Assembly: GCA_036939355.1 (NCBI GenBank)
Contig: JALLAP010000967.1
Span: 1 to 14,443, forward strand
Length of the DNA: 14,443 nt
Source of the DNA: Thalassiosira profunda
Taxonomy: Eukaryota > Bacillariophyta > Thalassiosirophyceae > Thalassiosirales > Thalassiosiraceae
Direction: 5' to 3'
Part shown: one piece after another, positions 14,029 to 14,443 of the stretch
Layout: each line of letters begins with the position of its first letter
Position numbering within the stretch: the first letter of the stretch is position 1
Program-made: the position numbers and the translations under genes
The notes under the pieces: model-generated
Told to the model about the DNA's origin: nothing
The model's input: the letters and a program-made list of their open reading frames with translations, nothing else
The model's database searches: none

Positions 14029-14443
14029 ATGACGCCCACTCCGGATCGCGGCCGTCCCCAGGACGCAGCCCACCCCCTCGCCGACCGCCGCCCCCGCTCC
14101 AACACCACCACCCTCGAGCAGGCGACTCTTGACGCCCTCACGTCCACCCTCCGCGGCTGCGACGCCCACCTCGGAGGCTCGGCCATCGGCAAGGGCTTCC
14201 GCCTCGCGGCTAGATACCACCTCCACAAGCGCGCGCCCCACGCCGTGCCCTTGTTGGGGCGGACGGTCGACGACGACGCCACCAGCTACTGCTCGCAGTG
14301 GGACGACTCGGCGCTGGAGCCGGGGGTCCAACACGCGGTCGAGGATCCCTTCTACGTCGTCGACCTGGGCATCGTCTCGACGCAGCTGGCGAGATGGCGC
14401 GCGGCCTTCCCCCGCGTCGTCCCCTACTACGCCGTCAAGTGCA
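14029..14443 (+). CDS. ODC: Ornithine decarboxylase, N-terminal 138 residues (3' end off the right edge)
   Basis: The enzyme makes putrescine from ornithine, the entry step of polyamine synthesis, using pyridoxal phosphate. The ATG at 14029 opens a frame that stays open to the window edge. The C-terminal part shown, DPFYVVDLGIVSTQLARW (106-123) followed by PRVVPYYAVKC (128-138), is the start of the group IV decarboxylase barrel. Lys137 in YYAVKC is the PLP Schiff-base lysine, equivalent to Lys69 of animal ODC. The N-terminal extension is therefore about 68 residues longer than in animals; it is rich in Arg, Pro and Ala at first and then carries LPLLGRTVDDD-like sequence of unclear role. Diaminopimelate or arginine decarboxylases of the same fold are less likely, given the DLG...L.RW spacing. 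Catalytic residues further downstream cannot be seen. Confidence 0.85.
   Translation, partial: MTPTPDRGRPQDAAHPLADRRPRSNTTTLEQATLDALTSTLRGCDAHLGGSAIGKGFRLAARYHLHKRAPHAVPLLGRTVDDDATSYCSQWDDSALEPGVQHAVEDPFYVVDLGIVSTQLARWRAAFPRVVPYYAVKC

Noticed and set aside
1..14443. tRNA genes, rRNA genes or CRISPR arrays
   Set aside because: No T-loop-like GTTCGA(N)TC context with cloverleaf arms, no rRNA signature and no regularly spaced repeats were found by eye.

Overview
This window looks like nuclear DNA of a GC-rich eukaryotic microalga, most likely a centric diatom of the Thalassiosira type (Thalassiosira oceanica is my best guess). The guess rests on recognised families, not on a search. Clearly eukaryotic genes (TRM5, TAF6, ornithine decarboxylase) sit beside multi-copy families I associate with that lineage: RING plus Sel1-repeat proteins, BspA-like LRR proteins and a helicase-associated (HA) domain protein. 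Genes are single-exon or nearly so, 0.5-1.6 kb long, on both strands and not in operons. I see no tRNA, rRNA or CRISPR array.

Layout. 1-636 (-): 5' part of an unrecognised Ala/Gly/Pro-rich protein leaving the left edge. 1000-1613 (+): N-terminal part of a RING-finger protein with FxFG repeats, cut by a single N at 1614. 1615-2213 (+): C-terminal half of a phosphoserine aminotransferase. 2383-3999 (-): TRM5 tRNA(G37-N1)-methyltransferase carrying an in-frame dispersed repeat. 4579-5400 (+): acidic, disordered protein of unknown function. 5505-5891 (-): hypothetical ORF carrying a second copy of the same repeat. 5892-6913: no convincing gene. 6914-7837 (+): RING/Sel1/U2AF-homology-motif segment that shares exactly 72 bp with the end of the first RING gene. 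8064-8264 (+): partial duplicate of the 3' end of the acidic gene. 8320-9718 (-): BspA-like LRR protein split by an N at 8687 with a 72-bp unmerged duplication. 10068-11507 (+): TAF6. 11650-12126 (-): HA-domain protein. 12549-13478 (+): EF-hand protein. 14029-14443 (+): N-terminal part of ornithine decarboxylase, running off the right edge.

How the genes relate. They look like an ordinary mixed neighbourhood (serine synthesis, tRNA modification, basal transcription, calcium binding, polyamine synthesis), not a single pathway. The unusual content is in the repeats and the assembly. Both N positions are associated with an exact 72-bp duplication, so the window is a scaffold of contigs that overlap by an assembly word length. 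The first join probably misplaces sequence, because the expected continuation of the RING gene lies about 5.3 kb downstream. The most interesting biology is a RING-FG-Sel1-UHM protein architecture, an in-frame dispersed repeat inside TRM5, and a duplicated acidic-gene tail carrying a conserved WVVV motif.
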